DNA of 49,526 nt, from the NCBI GenBank assembly GCA_046091665.1, contig JBJTCD010000022.1, positions 1-49,526 of the forward strand. Reading direction: 5' to 3'. Shown one piece after another: positions 49,332 through 49,526 of the stretch (positions within the stretch are counted from its first letter, which is position 1; every line of letters begins with the position of its first letter). Position numbers and translations under genes: made by a program. The notes beneath the pieces were generated by a model. It saw nothing but the letters and a program-made list of their open reading frames with translations. It did no database searches and was not told where the DNA came from. This stretch comes from CAIUPE01 sp046091665. GTDB lineage: Bacteria > Pseudomonadota > Alphaproteobacteria > Rhizobiales > Beijerinckiaceae.

Positions 49332-49526
49332 CGGAGTCTTCCTTTTTGCTTTAGTTTTGACATCTCTTTACAAAGCCTCCCCCGGAAGAACCATGTTGCA
49401 GTGCATTCCGGATCAGGTCTGTAAATTAAAGTAAAACAAAGATTGTGCGCCGCACCAGACGGACAATTGACTCGAAAGGTAAAGACATATAAAATTCACA
49501 ATTGTAAATTTGTTATATTGTAAATT
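49332..49526 (-). promoter_or_regulatory. aceA upstream region with shared motif and direct repeats
   Basis: TGCACTGCAACAT (minus strand, 49405-49393) lies about 62 bases before the aceA start and is identical over 13 bases to the site at 21794. Farther upstream ATTGTAAATT is repeated at 49501-49510 and 49517-49526, 16 bases apart and running to the window edge. Both are candidate regulator sites. The region is strongly AT-rich at its far end. Confidence 0.5.

Noticed and set aside
1..49526. tRNA, rRNA, CRISPR arrays, prophage or complete insertion sequences
   Set aside because: I looked for T-loop GTTCRA signatures, regularly spaced repeats, and transposase or integrase frames and saw none that hold up.

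Overview
The window is chromosomal DNA from an alphaproteobacterium, most likely of the order Hyphomicrobiales (Rhizobiales). The evidence is the set of lineage-typical genes: sciP, ctrA, chpT, rcdA, the DUF1013 regulator trcR, eipA (DUF1134), the DUF2849-cysI-DUF934-cysG sulfite reduction block, serC-serA with a structured leader, rluD-rpoH, and pal-cpoB-tilS-ftsH-glmM. Genes are dense, the base composition is moderate for this group, and I see no rRNA, tRNA, CRISPR array, prophage or intact insertion sequence. Genus cannot be set from the sequence alone.

Layout. 1-1100: the 3' end of an uncharacterised gene, an AT-rich structured spacer, then sciP. 1.1-7.4 kb: a YbhN-like membrane protein, an acetyltransferase, fliJ-fliI, and divergently ctrA, followed by chpT and eipA. 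7.4-12.9 kb: sulfur assimilation (metZ; DUF2849, cysI, DUF934, cysG). 12.9-18.1 kb: a DMT exporter, a class I glutamine amidotransferase, purA behind a candidate attenuator, and an acidic single-span membrane protein. 18.1-22.4 kb: rpoH, rluD, a HigBA module, ppk2, a GNAT gene. 22.4-26.1 kb: serC-serA and a second HigBA module. 26.2-32.2 kb: glmM, ftsH, tilS, cpoB, pal on the minus strand. 32.4-38.3 kb: trcR, a quinone oxidoreductase, DUF1192, rcdA, rpmE, an ABC exporter and a third toxin-antitoxin pair. 38.3-47.4 kb: a long minus-strand run tkt-gap-pgk-fba-thiE-like-suhB-motA-like-ompA-like. 47.5-49.5 kb: a small unknown gene, a palindromic dispersed repeat and aceA.

How the genes work together. 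Five members of the CtrA cell-cycle network (SciP, CtrA, ChpT, RcdA, TrcR) and a known type of CtrA target (EipA) lie within 35 kb, and the ctrA and eipA promoters carry dense clusters of GANTC, the CcrM methylation site. The carbon block covers Calvin/gluconeogenic enzymes and the glyoxylate bypass; tkt, aceA and a GNAT gene share a TGCACTGCA palindrome in their upstream regions. Three toxin-antitoxin modules sit between core operons, each with its own palindromic or repeated operator, and two of them appear to make leaderless mRNAs.

The most promising non-coding signals are the terminator/antiterminator pair directly before purA, a run of three abutting perfect palindromes beside the second HigBA module, and the GANTC clusters. 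All functional statements about regulation are inferences from sequence.
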